From assembly GCF_030689685.1 (NCBI RefSeq), contig NZ_JAUYEY010000052.1, positions 1 through 64,000 of the forward strand: a stretch of 64,000 nucleotides of DNA, written 5' to 3'. The notes beneath the pieces are model-generated. The model ran no database searches, was not told where the DNA came from, and was given only the letters and a program-made list of their open reading frames with translations. Numbering within the stretch: the first letter of the stretch is position 1; every line of letters begins with the position of its first letter. Below are positions 47,030 to 56,759 of this stretch, in pieces. The position numbers and the translations under genes are program-made. Source of the DNA: Polaromonas sp. Its GTDB lineage: Bacteria > Pseudomonadota > Gammaproteobacteria > Burkholderiales > Burkholderiaceae_C.

Positions 47030-48001
47030 TCATGCCACCTCCACCCGGTCTGCCGGCGCGGGCACCAGCAGTAGCAAAGGCTGGGCTGCGATCTCGAACA
47101 CCAGGGGCGGGCGCATCCAGGCGATCTCGCCATCGGTCGCCACCTTGATGCGCTTGAGGCCGCGTGGCGTGACGGTCAGGCGGCGGAAAGAAAAGCTGTC
47201 GATGTTCTCGGCCTCCCCGAGCTGCCCCAGCAAACCGCGCATCAGCAAGCCGAACAAGGCCAGCGTGCCAATGGGCCGCACCACGATGGCGGCCAGTTGG
47301 CCTTGCTCCACCGCCTGGGTTTGCTCCGCGTCAATACCGACCCGCGAAAGTTGCAAATGGTTGTTACCGACAAACAGCGTGGGCGTGCGCAGGGCCACGG
47401 CCTTTCCGCCGGATTCGATCTGCAGGTGCAATTGCTTGCGGCTTTGCAGCACGGTGGCGATGCCGGATAGGAAAGCTACCAGACGGCTGCGTCCGAGTTG
47501 AGCCTTCCAGGCCTCCCTGTCCTCCAGCAACTGCGGGTACAGGCCCAGGCTGGCGTTGACCAGGAACAGCCGGCCATTGACCTGGCCAGCCTGCACAGCT
47601 TCCATGCTGGCGCCCAGCAGGGCACGCGTGGCGGCGGCCGTGTCCTGCGGAATCCCGTGCACCCGGCCGAAATAGTTGAAGGTTCCCTGGGGCAAGACGC
47701 CAAAGGGGCAGCCGCTGGGCAGCACCACACTGGCCACCGCATTGATGGTGCCGTCGCCGCCGGCCGCCACCACCACGCCCTGGCGTGACTGCGCAAGCTC
47801 GACGGCGCGGCGTGCCACCGCGTTGATGCGCGCCGGATCGTCGATCAGCAAAAATTCGAACTCGCGCCCGCCCTCCGCAAACACCCTGGCGATCAGCGCC
47901 TGCTGCTCGTCGCTGTTGTGCCGGCCGGAGCCCGCATTAAGAACAACAAAAAAAGGGCCGCAGCGTGCGGCGTTGTCGGGGGAGGCATCAGGCAGGGACA
48001 T
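47030..48001 (-). CDS. Diacylglycerol/lipid kinase family protein
   Basis: 323 residues. FFVVLNAGSGRHN (N-term), the nucleotide loop VVAAGGDGTINAVAS near 82-96, GTFNYFGRVHGIP and the C-terminal DGEIAWMRPPLVFE. This is the YegS/DagK family, phosphorylating lipid or sphingoid substrates with ATP at the membrane. It may form an operon with the metallophosphoesterase. Confidence 0.85.
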   Translation of the reverse strand: MSLPDASPDNAARCGPFFVVLNAGSGRHNSDEQQALIARVFAEGGREFEFLLIDDPARINAVARRAVELAQSRQGVVVAAGGDGTINAVASVVLPSGCPFGVLPQGTFNYFGRVHGIPQDTAAATRALLGASMEAVQAGQVNGRLFLVNASLGLYPQLLEDREAWKAQLGRSRLVAFLSGIATVLQSRKQLHLQIESGGKAVALRTPTLFVGNNHLQLSRVGIDAEQTQAVEQGQLAAIVVRPIGTLALFGLLMRGLLGQLGEAENIDSFSFRRLTVTPRGLKRIKVATDGEIAWMRPPLVFEIAAQPLLLLVPAPADRVEVA

Positions 48002-48095
48002 GCCCAAAGCATAGCGCCGCAGGCCGCCGGGTCTGTCAGCCAACAGCCCTTTCCGTCCTGCGGTGCCGCGCGTCGCAATGCTTGGACGCAGGCGC

Positions 48096-48797
48096 CTATT
48101 TCATCTGCACCGAGCCGGAGACATTGACCAGCACCATGCTTTTGCCGGCTTCAACCGGGATTGGCGACGAGTCGGCGGCCTTGGCTTCCATCGCCATCAT
48201 GCGCGGACGGATCGGCCCCTGGTCGTTGGCATTGATCGCGACTTCACGCAGGGTGAAGCTGCTGAAACCAAAACTGCGCGAAACCTCGGTGGCTTTGGCC
48301 TTGAAGCTTTCAATCGCCTGCGCCTGGGCCTGGCCTTCCACCTGCGCGCGCTGCTCACGGCTCAGCGCAAAGCCGACATTGCCCAGTGTCAGGGTCTGGA
48401 TTTTTCCGGCCGTGGACGTGATGCGCTGGAAGTCCTTGCCTTCGAGCACCAGCTCGGTCCGGCCCTGCCAGCCGCTGATCTTGCCGTCCTTGTTGTAACG
48501 CGGGTAGAGGCTGAAGTTGCCGGTGCGCACGTCCATCAGCCCGGGTTGGGCTGACTTTTTGGCTTCAAGCAGCGCGGCATCGAGTGCTGCCTTCAATTGG
48601 TTCTGGACGGTGGCGGCGTCGCTGCCGTCGCGCGAAGTGCTCATCATGATAGACAGCAGGTCCTGCTGCACCTCGACGGAACCGCTGGCCGAGAGCTGAG
48701 CCACGTTCTGCAGCGGCGGCTGGATGGCCTGGGCCCAGAGGCCCGTGTTGCCCATCGCCAGAAGACAGGCGGCCATGATTTGCTTGTTATTTTTCAA
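48096..48797 (-). CDS. SIMPL (DUF541) periplasmic protein
   Basis: 233 residues. Signal peptide 1-22 ends LWAQA; the mature protein has LSASGSVEVQQDLLSIMMST, TGNFSLYPRYNKDGKISGWQG and a final beta segment VNVSGSVQMK, the SIMPL pattern. Related proteins take part in oxidative-stress or outer-membrane assemblies; a precise role is unknown. It is divergent from the response regulator across 268 bp. Confidence 0.88.
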   Translation of the reverse strand: MKNNKQIMAACLLAMGNTGLWAQAIQPPLQNVAQLSASGSVEVQQDLLSIMMSTSRDGSDAATVQNQLKAALDAALLEAKKSAQPGLMDVRTGNFSLYPRYNKDGKISGWQGRTELVLEGKDFQRITSTAGKIQTLTLGNVGFALSREQRAQVEGQAQAQAIESFKAKATEVSRSFGFSSFTLREVAINANDQGPIRPRMMAMEAKAADSSPIPVEAGKSMVLVNVSGSVQMK

Positions 48798-49065
48798 TGT
48801 ATTCTTTCAAAGTTGAATAGACGCCCTGCAGGCAGGAGCCCGGAGCGGAAGCGGGACGATAACCGGCATTTTCCGACGCCTTTGTCAGCATCGGCCTCTA
48901 TCTGCAGTCATCCTGCAGTGCATTCATGCTCTGGCGTCCCTATCTGCCTGTTGTCGGGCATGATTGCAGTCGAAAGTTCTGTAACAGTGTGTCAAAGTGG
49001 CGGGAATTTGAAGATTCGACGTTTTTAACCGACAAAATGGCTCTGTTACAAATTACGATGACACC

Positions 49066-49803
49066 ATGACACAAGCAAGCAACACTCCCCGCGCTGACAA
49101 GATCCTGATTCTTGACGACGATGTCCGCATCCGCGACCTGCTGCGCCGCTACTTGACGCAAGAAGGCTTTGAAGTGATTTTGGCGGAAGACAGCAAGGCC
49201 CTGAACCGCATCATGATGCGGGACGCCGTGGACCTGATCGTGCTGGACCTGATGATGCCCGGCGAAGACGGCCTGTCAATCTGCCGGCGCCTGCGCGCTG
49301 CCAATGACCGCACCCCCATCATCATGCTGACCGCCAAGGGGGAAGACGTGGACCGCATCGTTGGCCTGGAAGTCGGTGCCGACGATTACCTGTCCAAGCC
49401 CTTCAATCCGCGCGAACTGCTGGCGCGCATCCACGCCGTGCTGCGCCGCCGTCCGGCCATCGAGGTGCCTGGCGCGCCGTCGAGCGAGCAGGAGGTCGTC
49501 AGCTTCGGGGCCTTTGTTTTCGACATGGGCTTGCGCACGCTGCAGAAAAATGGCGAAGAACTGCCGCTGACCACCGGTGAATTCGCCATGCTGAAAACCC
49601 TGGTGCGCCATCCGCGCCAGCCCCTGTCTCGCGAAAAGCTGGCCCAGCTGGCGCGCGGCCGCGAGTTCGAACCTTTCGACCGCAGCCTGGACGTGCAGGT
49701 CTCGCGCCTGCGCAAGCTGATCGAAACCGATGCCGCCGTGCCGCGTTATATCCAGACGGTCTGGGGCATTGGTTATGTGTTTGTGCCGGACGGCACCAAC
49801 TGA
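49066..49803 (+). CDS. ompR: OmpR-family response regulator
   Basis: 245 residues. Receiver domain: acidic pair in LILDDDVRIRDLL, phospho-Asp in IVLDLMMPGEDG, MLTAKGEDVD and the Lys in LSKPFNPRELLARI. The C-terminal winged helix (about 140-240) has LTTGEFAMLKTLVRHP, LDVQVSRLRKLIE and YIQTVWGIGYVFVP. It matches OmpR most closely. The upstream gap has TGTAACA and TGTTACA, a possible inverted control site. The kinase gene follows. Confidence 0.9.
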   Translation: MTQASNTPRADKILILDDDVRIRDLLRRYLTQEGFEVILAEDSKALNRIMMRDAVDLIVLDLMMPGEDGLSICRRLRAANDRTPIIMLTAKGEDVDRIVGLEVGADDYLSKPFNPRELLARIHAVLRRRPAIEVPGAPSSEQEVVSFGAFVFDMGLRTLQKNGEELPLTTGEFAMLKTLVRHPRQPLSREKLAQLARGREFEPFDRSLDVQVSRLRKLIETDAAVPRYIQTVWGIGYVFVPDGTN

Positions 49804-49886
49804 CAGGCCCGCGCCCTGACCACCCGTCCACGGCTCCTTCAGCTTCGCTGACGCCGCGTCTCCTGCCAGACTTCCCCTCCATTCCC

Positions 49887-51263
49887 ATGCAAGGCACCAG
49901 TCCCGCGATTCTGGAAACTGCCCCGGCCCCCCTGGAGATGCGCCCACGCGTCGGCCTGAGCTTGTTCTGGCGCACTTTTTTCTTTCTGGCGCTGCTGCTG
50001 ATCGGCTGCATCGTGGCCTGGCTGCAGACTTTCCGGGCGCTGGAGTTCGAGCCACGCGCCGTACAAAGTGCACAGCAACTCGCCTCGCTGGTCAACCTGA
50101 GCCGCGCGGCGCTTAAATACTCGGACTCCATCACGCGTGTCTGGCTGATCAAAACCCTGGCGGACGAAGAAGGCGTGCGTATCTCGCCGCGCGAGCCCCG
50201 CGACAAATACGAGCTGTTTGTCAACGACCCTTTCGGCGAGCGTATCGGCGATGAACTCACCACCCGCATGGGCCCTGGCACGGTGGTGGCCAAATCCGTT
50301 AATGGCGTGGCAGGCCTTTGGGTCGGCTTTACCATCGACGGCGACTCCTACTGGCTGCTGACCGACCCTTCTCGCCTGGGCCCCATGCAGGGTGGCACCT
50401 GGCTGATCTGGCTTGTCACAGCGGCCATTTTGTCGCTGGTCGGCGCGGCGCTGATCGCACGGCTGATCAACCGGCCACTCAAGCAACTGTCGTTTGCGGC
50501 AAGCCGCATGCGTGATGGCGACTTTGATGCCAGCCTGCTCGACGAGCAAGTGGCGACCAGCGAGATCCGCGAGGTCAACATTGGCTTCAACCGCATGGCC
50601 GAGCAGCTCTCCAAGATCGAGGAAGACCGGGTCATCATGCTGGCCGGTATTTCACACGACTTGCGCACGCCGCTGGCACGCCTGCGCCTGGAAACAGAAA
50701 TGAGCGTGGCAGACCCCGAGGCGCGCGCCCACATGGCGGCCGACATCTCCCAGCTCGACGCCATCATCGACAAGTTTCTGGACTACGCCCGGCCCGATCC
50801 GCCGCAACTGACGCCGCTCTCGCTCAACGCCATCATTGATGCGGCGGTGTATGCGGTGGCCGAATACACCGACATGCGCGTCAGCGTCACCTTGTCCGGT
50901 CCCATCACGGTGCTGGCCGACGAGGTGGAGTTGTCGCGCGTGATCGCCAACCTGCTGGAAAACGCCAGGCGCTACGGCAAAACACCGGAAACCGGCATCG
51001 CGATGGTGGACATCGCCGCCAAAGAACGCGACCAGTGGGTGCTGATCAAGGTGCGCGACCACGGCACCGGGGTGGCGCCGCATGCGCTGAACAACCTGAC
51101 CAAACCGTTTTTTCGCGGGGACGCCGCCCGTACCGCCGCCACCGGCGCCGGCCTGGGTCTGGCAATTGTCGAGAAAACCCTGCACCGCATGGGCGGCGTG
51201 TTTGCGCTGGCGAACACCGGCTCGGGCGGGCTGGCGGCGCATATCAAACTCCGGCGAGGTTGA
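49887..51263 (+). CDS. EnvZ-type sensor histidine kinase
   Basis: 458 residues. Two membrane segments (FFFLALLLIGCIVAWLQTF, about 31-49, and LIWLVTAAILSLVGAALIARL, about 172-192) enclose a periplasmic domain. A HAMP domain is followed by the H-box GISHDLRTPLARLR, as in EnvZ, then VIANLLENARRYG (N-box), a DHGTGV-type G1 box and GAGLGLAIVEK. It should phosphorylate the adjacent OmpR; signals are probably osmotic or envelope stress, by analogy. A GC-rich repeat starts at the base after the stop. Confidence 0.9.
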   Translation: MQGTSPAILETAPAPLEMRPRVGLSLFWRTFFFLALLLIGCIVAWLQTFRALEFEPRAVQSAQQLASLVNLSRAALKYSDSITRVWLIKTLADEEGVRISPREPRDKYELFVNDPFGERIGDELTTRMGPGTVVAKSVNGVAGLWVGFTIDGDSYWLLTDPSRLGPMQGGTWLIWLVTAAILSLVGAALIARLINRPLKQLSFAASRMRDGDFDASLLDEQVATSEIREVNIGFNRMAEQLSKIEEDRVIMLAGISHDLRTPLARLRLETEMSVADPEARAHMAADISQLDAIIDKFLDYARPDPPQLTPLSLNAIIDAAVYAVAEYTDMRVSVTLSGPITVLADEVELSRVIANLLENARRYGKTPETGIAMVDIAAKERDQWVLIKVRDHGTGVAPHALNNLTKPFFRGDAARTAATGAGLGLAIVEKTLHRMGGVFALANTGSGGLAAHIKLRRG

Positions 51264-51484
51264 CCCCCACGGTCGCTCACTGCGTGTAGCTGCGTGCACC
51301 TTGCACGCCGCCGCTCGCCAGAGGCTTCGCTTCTGTTGCCTGTCCAAACCTGCTCAAGCAGGTTCGGAGCCGCAGGCACCAGCCCCGAGGGGGCCGCTGC
51401 GCCTGCGGCCCCGGCTGGTGAGGAGGCACAGCCCACTCTATCTTGCCCCCTCTCCCTCTGGGAGAGGGTTGGGGTGAGGGCCGG
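51264..51484. repeat. Repeat block after the sensor kinase: GC-rich copy plus GGGAGAGGG-type copy
   Basis: CCCCCACGGTCGCTCACTGC begins right after the TGA, then GACAGG- and AGGCTTCGCTTCTG-type segments and CTGCGCCTGCGGCCCCGGC (to about 51424). A second family follows at 51445-51484 (CCCCCTCTCCCTCTGGGAG, AGGGTTGGGGTGAGGG). No gene between 51264 and 51554. Confidence 0.75.
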
Positions 51485-51510
51485 CAGTCCGGCGCAGCGC
51501 CTGATTCATG

Positions 51511-51570
51511 ATGAAATCGGCCTCCAGCCCATACCCAGAAAGGGCGAGAAGCTATTAAAATAATAGCGCC
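51511..51570. repeat. Dispersed AGCTA/ATAGC repeat overlapping the 3' end of ispF
   Basis: ATCGGCCTCCAGCCCATACC, AAGGGCGAG, then AAGCTATTAAAATAATAGC. Its right end supplies the last codons and the TAA of ispF. Confidence 0.75.
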
Positions 51571-52190
51571 ACAGCCCGCGCCTCCATGCTCAGGCCCTGC
51601 CCCACCGGGCCGAGTTTCTCGGCGGTTTTGGCTTTCACGTTGACACGCGACAGGTCCAGGCCCAGCGCGTCGGCCAGGCACTGGCGCATCGCCGGGATGT
51701 AGGCGGCCAGTTTGGGCGCCTGCGCAATCACGGTGCTGTCGATGTTGCCTATGCGCAGCCCGCGTTCGGTCAGCAGGCGGCTGGTTTCGCGCAGCAGGGC
51801 TACCGAATCTGCGCCCTTGAAGCGCGCATCGGTGTCCGGGAAATGGCTGCCGATGTCACCCAGGCCGGCCGCGCCCAGCAGTGCGTCGATGACGGCGTGG
51901 ATCAGCAGGTCAGCATCCGAGTGGCCGAGCAAGCCGGTGCTGTGCGGCACCGTCACGCCGCCGATGATCAGCTTGCGGCCGGGCACCAGCGCATGGGTGT
52001 CCCAGCCTTCGCCGATCCGAAATGGTGCCCCCACGCTCCCCACTTCGTGTGCCTCCGGCGTTTCGCTGCCCCCTGCACGAGGAAGAGAGGCGCTGCGCCT
52101 GCGGCCCGGCCCTTCGACCGGCTCAGGATAGACCAAGGCTGGCTCTGCGGCCCCGGTTGGTGAAGAGTCAGAGGGATTCGCGGCTGTCAT
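51555..52190 (-). CDS. ispF: 2-C-methyl-D-erythritol 2,4-cyclodiphosphate synthase with repeat-derived N-terminus
   Basis: The catalytic part begins [18 protein letters not shown] (zinc Asp and His in GWDTHAL) and continues [21 protein letters not shown] and [17 protein letters not shown]. From ATG 52190 the first 50 or so residues ([19 protein letters not shown] and following) are the translation of the GC-rich repeat, absent from normal IspF. A GTG at 52034, inside the repeat edge and in frame, would give an almost normal-length protein. The end AVALLF is shaped by another repeat. Makes the cyclic diphosphate of the MEP isoprenoid route, next to ispD. Confidence 0.9.
   Translation of the reverse strand: MTAANPSDSSPTGAAEPALVYPEPVEGPGRRRSASLPRAGGSETPEAHEVGSVGAPFRIGEGWDTHALVPGRKLIIGGVTVPHSTGLLGHSDADLLIHAVIDALLGAAGLGDIGSHFPDTDARFKGADSVALLRETSRLLTERGLRIGNIDSTVIAQAPKLAAYIPAMRQCLADALGLDLSRVNVKAKTAEKLGPVGQGLSMEARAVALLF
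52027..52170. repeat. GC-rich dispersed repeat between ispD and ispF
   Basis: On the plus strand CCCCCACGCTCCCCACTTCG, then CTGCGCCTGCGGCCCGGCCC and CTTCGACCGGCTCAGGATAG, nearly the same as the copy at 7498. It occupies the ispF start region and touches the ispD stop at 52168. Confidence 0.8.
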
Positions 52191-52980
52191 CAGATAAAAC
52201 TTTCTGCGGAGTTTTGGTCGCAACAGGTTTGCGGGCCCGTGTTTTCGGCGCAGTCCGGCTTTTGATCAGCGCTTCAGCGAGCACAAAGTCTTCCGGGTAG
52301 GTCACCTTGAAGTTGTGCGCACTGCCGCGCACCAGTTTTGGCGCCAGACCAGCGGCTTCCATCGCGCTGGCTTCGTCGGTGACGGCTTCGCCCAGGGTGA
52401 CGGCCATCTTCAGTGCCTGCGTCAGCGCGCCCAGGCGGAACATCTGCGGCGTTTGCGCCAGCCATTTCTCCTCACGCGAAACTGTCGCCACCACTCTGCC
52501 GTCCCGGCCAAGCTTGAGCGTGTCGGGAACCGGCTGCGCCAGCAGGCCGCCGACCGGATCGCTGTGGCAGGCATCCATGAGCTGGTCAATCTGTGCGGCG
52601 GTGACCAGGCAACGCGCGGCATCGTGCACCAGCACCCAGTCATCGGCTGCAGCCCCGCGTATCGCCAGTTGTGCGAGTCCACCCAGCACGCTGGCGGCGC
52701 GGTTGTCACCGCCACAGGGCGCGACCTCCACGCCGGCAGGCGCCTGCCCTTCCAGAAACGAATCACCGGGCGCCACCACCACCAGGCAGGACGCGATGCG
52801 CGGCACGTCGGCAAAGGCCTTCAGCGTATGCATCACCATGGGCATCCCGGCAAGCGGCTGGTACTGTTTCGGCAACGACGCGTTCTGCGCGCCATCCCCG
52901 ACAGCCCGCGTGCCCTGCCCCGCACACGGGATCAGCGCAAAAAAACGCGGAATCAGGGATTTCGGAGCTTGAAGCGTCAT
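52168..52980 (-). CDS. ispD: 2-C-methyl-D-erythritol 4-phosphate cytidylyltransferase
   Basis: 270 residues. Nucleotide-binding [47 protein letters not shown] and [13 protein letters not shown], all IspD blocks. The C-terminus has a basic extra tail ([20 protein letters not shown] and onward) of about 30 residues, longer than usual, which runs up to the repeat. It transfers CMP from CTP to methylerythritol phosphate. Operon with ispF. Confidence 0.93.
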   Translation of the reverse strand: MTLQAPKSLIPRFFALIPCAGQGTRAVGDGAQNASLPKQYQPLAGMPMVMHTLKAFADVPRIASCLVVVAPGDSFLEGQAPAGVEVAPCGGDNRAASVLGGLAQLAIRGAAADDWVLVHDAARCLVTAAQIDQLMDACHSDPVGGLLAQPVPDTLKLGRDGRVVATVSREEKWLAQTPQMFRLGALTQALKMAVTLGEAVTDEASAMEAAGLAPKLVRGSAHNFKVTYPEDFVLAEALIKSRTAPKTRARKPVATKTPQKVLSDDSRESL

Positions 52981-53106
52981 GGGCTGATCATAGATTCTAA
53001 AATCAGGCCATCAAAGCGCGTCACACCCCATTCCAGCCGGTTTGGGGTGTTTCGCTTTTGTCCGGCCTTTTTGCACGGTCTTTTTGTCACCTTTTGCGAC
53101 TGTTTC

Positions 53107-56100
53107 ATGGATTTACCCAAACTGCTTCCCGGCAAACGCTACACGCTGCCCCAGCCCACCGGCTCGGCGGACGCCCTGCTGCTGGCACAGCTAGGACTGA
53201 AGGAAAAAACTGCCGGCCGGCTGACCGCCATCGTCACTTCGGACGCGATCACGGCTCAGCGTTTGATCGATGAGATGGCATTTTTTGCGCCTGAGCTGCG
53301 CTGCGCCTTGTTCCCCGACTGGGAAACCCTGCCCTACGACACCTTCTCGCCGCACCAGGACCTGATCAGCGAGCGGCTGGCCACGCTGTGGCGCCTGCAT
53401 GCCTCTGGTGGCCAGCGCGACAGGGACAGCGGCGTCGATCTGGTGATCGTGCCGGCCACCACCGCGCTGTACCGGCTGGCGCCGCCGGCTTTCCTGGCCG
53501 GGTACACCTTTCATTTCAAGGTCAAGCAAAAGCTCGACGAGGCAAAACTCAAAAGCCAACTGACCCTGGCCGGCTACAGCCACGTGACCCAGGTGGTGAG
53601 CCCCGGCGAATACGCGGTGCGGGGCGGGCTGATCGATCTGTTCCCCATGGGCTCGCCCGTGCCCTACCGGGTGGACCTGTTCGACGACGAGATCGACTCG
53701 ATACGCACCTTTGACCCGGACAGCCAGCGCAGCCTCTACCCGGTGCCCGAGGTGCGGCTGCTGCCAGGGCGCGAGTTTCCGATGGATGACGCTGCCCGCG
53801 CCCGGTTCAGAAACCGCTGGCGCGAACTGCTGGAAGGCGACCCGACCAAGAGCCGCATCTACAAGGACATCGGCAACGGCGTGGCCACCGCCGGCATCGA
53901 GTACTACCTGCCGCTGTTTTTCGAGGACACCGCGACGGTGTTCGACTACCTGGGCACTGAAGCCACGGTGGTGCTGCACGGCGACCTGGAGCCGGCCTTC
54001 CAGCGTTTCTGGCAGGATACCAAAGACCGTTACCGGCTGGTGAAAGACGCGCCGGATCGCCCGGCGCTGCCGCCGGAGGCGCTGTTCCTGAGTACCGAGC
54101 AGTTTTATGCGCGCGCTAACGACTATGCGCAACTGGCGTTGAAAGCGGGTCGCCCTCACCCTAGCCCTCTCCCAAAGGGAGAGGGGATTAACGGGGAGCT
54201 ACCCCCTCCGCAAGCGGAAGTGGGGATCAAAGCGGAGTTACTCCCTCTCCCGCTGGGAGAGGGCGGGGGTGAGGGCTCCCCCTACGCCGAGTTCAACTCA
54301 CTACCTCCCCTATCCGTGGTGCGCGGCGCCGAAGACCCGCTGGCCCGACTCAAGGCGCACATCCGTAACACGCCGCAGCGTGTGCTGCTGCTGGCCGAGA
54401 GCGATGGCCGGCGCGAAAGCCTTCTCGATTTCCTGCGCGCCAGCAGCCTGAGCCCGCCGGCCTTCGATTCACTGGAGGACTTCCAGACCAGCCCGGAAAA
54501 ACTCGGCATCGCGACAGCGGCGCTGAACATCGGCTTTAGCTGGCTGGCCGGCGACATCAACTTCGTCACCGAGACCGAGCTGTTTGCGGCCGGCACGGTG
54601 ACCAGGCGGCGCAACAGGATGCAGGAGCAGGTCAGCGATGTCGAAGCGCTGATCAAGGACCTGTCAGAGCTCAATGTCGGCGACCCGGTGGTGCACAGCG
54701 CGCACGGTATTGGCCGCTACAAAGGCCTGGTCAACATGAACCTGGGCCAGGGCATCACCGAGTTTTTGCACCTGCAGTACGCCGACGACGCCACCCTTTA
54801 TGTGCCGGTCAGCCAGTTGCAGCAGATCAGCCGCTACACCGGCGTCAGCGCGGATGAAGCGCCGCTGCACCGACTGGGCAGCGGCCAGTGGGAGAAAGCC
54901 AAACGCAAGGCCGCCGAACAGGTGCGCGACTCGGCCGCCGAGCTGCTGAACATTTACGCACGCCGCGCCGCGCGTGAAGGCCACGCCTTTCGTTATTCGC
55001 CCGACGACTACGAAAGTTTTGCCAACGATTTCGGCTTTGAAGAAACCGCCGACCAGCGCGCTGCCATCCACGCCGTGATCCAAGACATGATCAGCCCGCG
55101 CCCGATGGACCGGCTGGTCTGCGGCGATGTCGGCTTCGGCAAGACCGAAGTCGCGCTGCGTGCCGCCTTCATCGCCATCACCGGCGGCAAGCAGGTGGCC
55201 CTGCTGGCGCCCACCACCTTGCTGGCCGAGCAGCACTACCAGACGCTGGTGGACCGTTTTGCCAAATGGCCGGTCAAGGTGGCCGAGATGAGCCGCTTCC
55301 GCTCCGGCAAAGAGATCACCGCCGCCATCAAGGGCCTTGCCGACGGCAGCATAGACATCGTCGTCGGCACCCACAAGCTGCTGAGCCAGGACGTGAAGTT
55401 CCAGCGCCTGGGCCTGCTCATCATTGATGAGGAACACCGTTTTGGCGTGCGCCACAAAGAGGCCATGAAGGCGATGCGCGCCGAGGTGGATGTGCTCACG
55501 CTGACCGCCACACCGATCCCGCGCACCCTGGGCATGGCCCTCGAAGGTCTGCGCGATCTGAGCGTGATTGCCACCGCGCCGCAGCGGCGCCTGGCCATCA
55601 AGACCTTTGTGCGCAGCGAAAGCAATGGCGTGATCCGCGAAGCCGTGCTGCGCGAGCTCAAACGTGGCGGTCAGGTGTACTTTCTGCACAACGAGGTCGA
55701 GACCATACAGAACCGACGCGAAAAACTTGAAGCCCTGCTGCCGGAAGCCCGTATTGCCGTGGCGCACGGCCAGATGCCGGAGCGCGAGCTGGAAAAAGTC
55801 ATGAAAGACTTTGTCGCCCAGCGCTACAACCTGCTGCTGTGCTCGACCATCATCGAAACCGGTATTGATGTGCCCACAGCCAACACCATTGTCATGAGCC
55901 GTGCCGACAAGTTCGGCCTGGCCCAGTTGCACCAGCTTCGTGGCCGGGTCGGCCGCAGCCACCACCAGGCCTATGCCTACCTGATGGTGCCCGACATTGA
56001 AGGCCTGACCAAACAGGCCAGCCAGCGGCTCGAAGCCATCCAGCAGATGGAAGAACTCGGTTCGGGCTTTTACCTGGCCATGCACGACCTGGAAATTCGC

Positions 56101-56712
56101 GGCACCGGCGAAGTGCTGGGTGAAAACCAGAGCGGCAACATGATGGAGATCGGTTTTCAGCTCTACAACGAGATGCTCAACGAGGCCGTGGCTTCGCTCA
56201 AAGCCGGGCGCGAGCCGGATCTGCTGGCGCCGCTCAATGTCAGCACCGAGATTAACCTGCACGCCCCCGCTTTGCTGCCCAGCGACTACTGCGGCGATGT
56301 GCACCTGCGCCTGTCCTTCTACAAAAAACTGGCCACGGCCAAAACCACAGCCCAGATCGATGCCCTGCTGGAAGAAATTGTGGACCGTTTCGGTAAGCTG
56401 CCAACGCAGGCGCAAACCCTGGTTGACGTGCACCGGCTGCGGGTGATCGCCAAGCCTTACGGCGTGGTCAAGGTGGATGCCGCGCCCACGCTGATCAACA
56501 TCACCTTCAAAAAGGACCCGCCCATCGACCCGATGGCCATCATGCATTTGATTCAGAAGAACAAACACATCAAGCTGGCCGGCAACGACAAGCTGCGCAT
56601 CGAACGCGAACTCAAGGAACCCAAGGACCGGGCGCAGATGGTGCGCGATGTCTTGAAGAGTTTGGGAACGCCAAATAATTCAGACACCAAGGCAACAACG
56701 CTTGAAATATAG
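53107..56712 (+). CDS. mfd: Transcription-repair coupling factor with a repeat-encoded insertion
   Basis: 1,201 residues. UvrB-homology N-terminal part (about 1-340), RNA polymerase-binding domain (about 540-600; VGDPVVHSAHGIGRYKGL), RecG-like translocase with Walker A CGDVGFGKTEVALRAAF and DEEH in LLIIDEEHRFG, motif VI QLRGRVGRS, and a TRCF C-terminal domain. It removes stalled RNA polymerase and recruits UvrA. Residues about 349-394 (RPHPSPLPKGEGINGE...) are the translation of a hairpin repeat in frame, inside an inter-domain region; native sequence resumes at PYAEF. ATG 53107 is the family start; the same frame stays open upstream, opposite ispD. Confidence 0.95.
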   Translation: MDLPKLLPGKRYTLPQPTGSADALLLAQLGLKEKTAGRLTAIVTSDAITAQRLIDEMAFFAPELRCALFPDWETLPYDTFSPHQDLISERLATLWRLHASGGQRDRDSGVDLVIVPATTALYRLAPPAFLAGYTFHFKVKQKLDEAKLKSQLTLAGYSHVTQVVSPGEYAVRGGLIDLFPMGSPVPYRVDLFDDEIDSIRTFDPDSQRSLYPVPEVRLLPGREFPMDDAARARFRNRWRELLEGDPTKSRIYKDIGNGVATAGIEYYLPLFFEDTATVFDYLGTEATVVLHGDLEPAFQRFWQDTKDRYRLVKDAPDRPALPPEALFLSTEQFYARANDYAQLALKAGRPHPSPLPKGEGINGELPPPQAEVGIKAELLPLPLGEGGGEGSPYAEFNSLPPLSVVRGAEDPLARLKAHIRNTPQRVLLLAESDGRRESLLDFLRASSLSPPAFDSLEDFQTSPEKLGIATAALNIGFSWLAGDINFVTETELFAAGTVTRRRNRMQEQVSDVEALIKDLSELNVGDPVVHSAHGIGRYKGLVNMNLGQGITEFLHLQYADDATLYVPVSQLQQISRYTGVSADEAPLHRLGSGQWEKAKRKAAEQVRDSAAELLNIYARRAAREGHAFRYSPDDYESFANDFGFEETADQRAAIHAVIQDMISPRPMDRLVCGDVGFGKTEVALRAAFIAITGGKQVALLAPTTLLAEQHYQTLVDRFAKWPVKVAEMSRFRSGKEITAAIKGLADGSIDIVVGTHKLLSQDVKFQRLGLLIIDEEHRFGVRHKEAMKAMRAEVDVLTLTATPIPRTLGMALEGLRDLSVIATAPQRRLAIKTFVRSESNGVIREAVLRELKRGGQVYFLHNEVETIQNRREKLEALLPEARIAVAHGQMPERELEKVMKDFVAQRYNLLLCSTIIETGIDVPTANTIVMSRADKFGLAQLHQLRGRVGRSHHQAYAYLMVPDIEGLTKQASQRLEAIQQMEELGSGFYLAMHDLEIRGTGEVLGENQSGNMMEIGFQLYNEMLNEAVASLKAGREPDLLAPLNVSTEINLHAPALLPSDYCGDVHLRLSFYKKLATAKTTAQIDALLEEIVDRFGKLPTQAQTLVDVHRLRVIAKPYGVVKVDAAPTLINITFKKDPPIDPMAIMHLIQKNKHIKLAGNDKLRIERELKEPKDRAQMVRDVLKSLGTPNNSDTKATTLEI
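54151..54285. repeat. GGGAGAGGG-type repeat inserted in frame in mfd
   Basis: Two inverted halves: CCTCACCCTAGCCCTCTCCC, AAAGGGAGAGGGG, a centre, then CCCTCTCCCGCTGGGAGAGG and GGGGGTGAGGG. The length is a multiple of three and no stop arises in the mfd frame. Related copies: 22676, 51445, 60171. Confidence 0.88.
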
Positions 56713-56759
56713 GTTTTAAAAACTTATAATTGCCTATGTAATTTTTTGGGGGTAGATTC

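Noticed and set aside
52315-53106. In-frame upstream extension of Mfd
   Set aside because: It lies opposite ispD, which has all family motifs; Mfd family proteins begin near MDLPKLLPGKRY.
54664-56568. 634-residue open frame opposite mfd
   Set aside because: Antisense to the translocase domain of mfd with His/Gln-rich composition typical of a shadow frame; no domain found.
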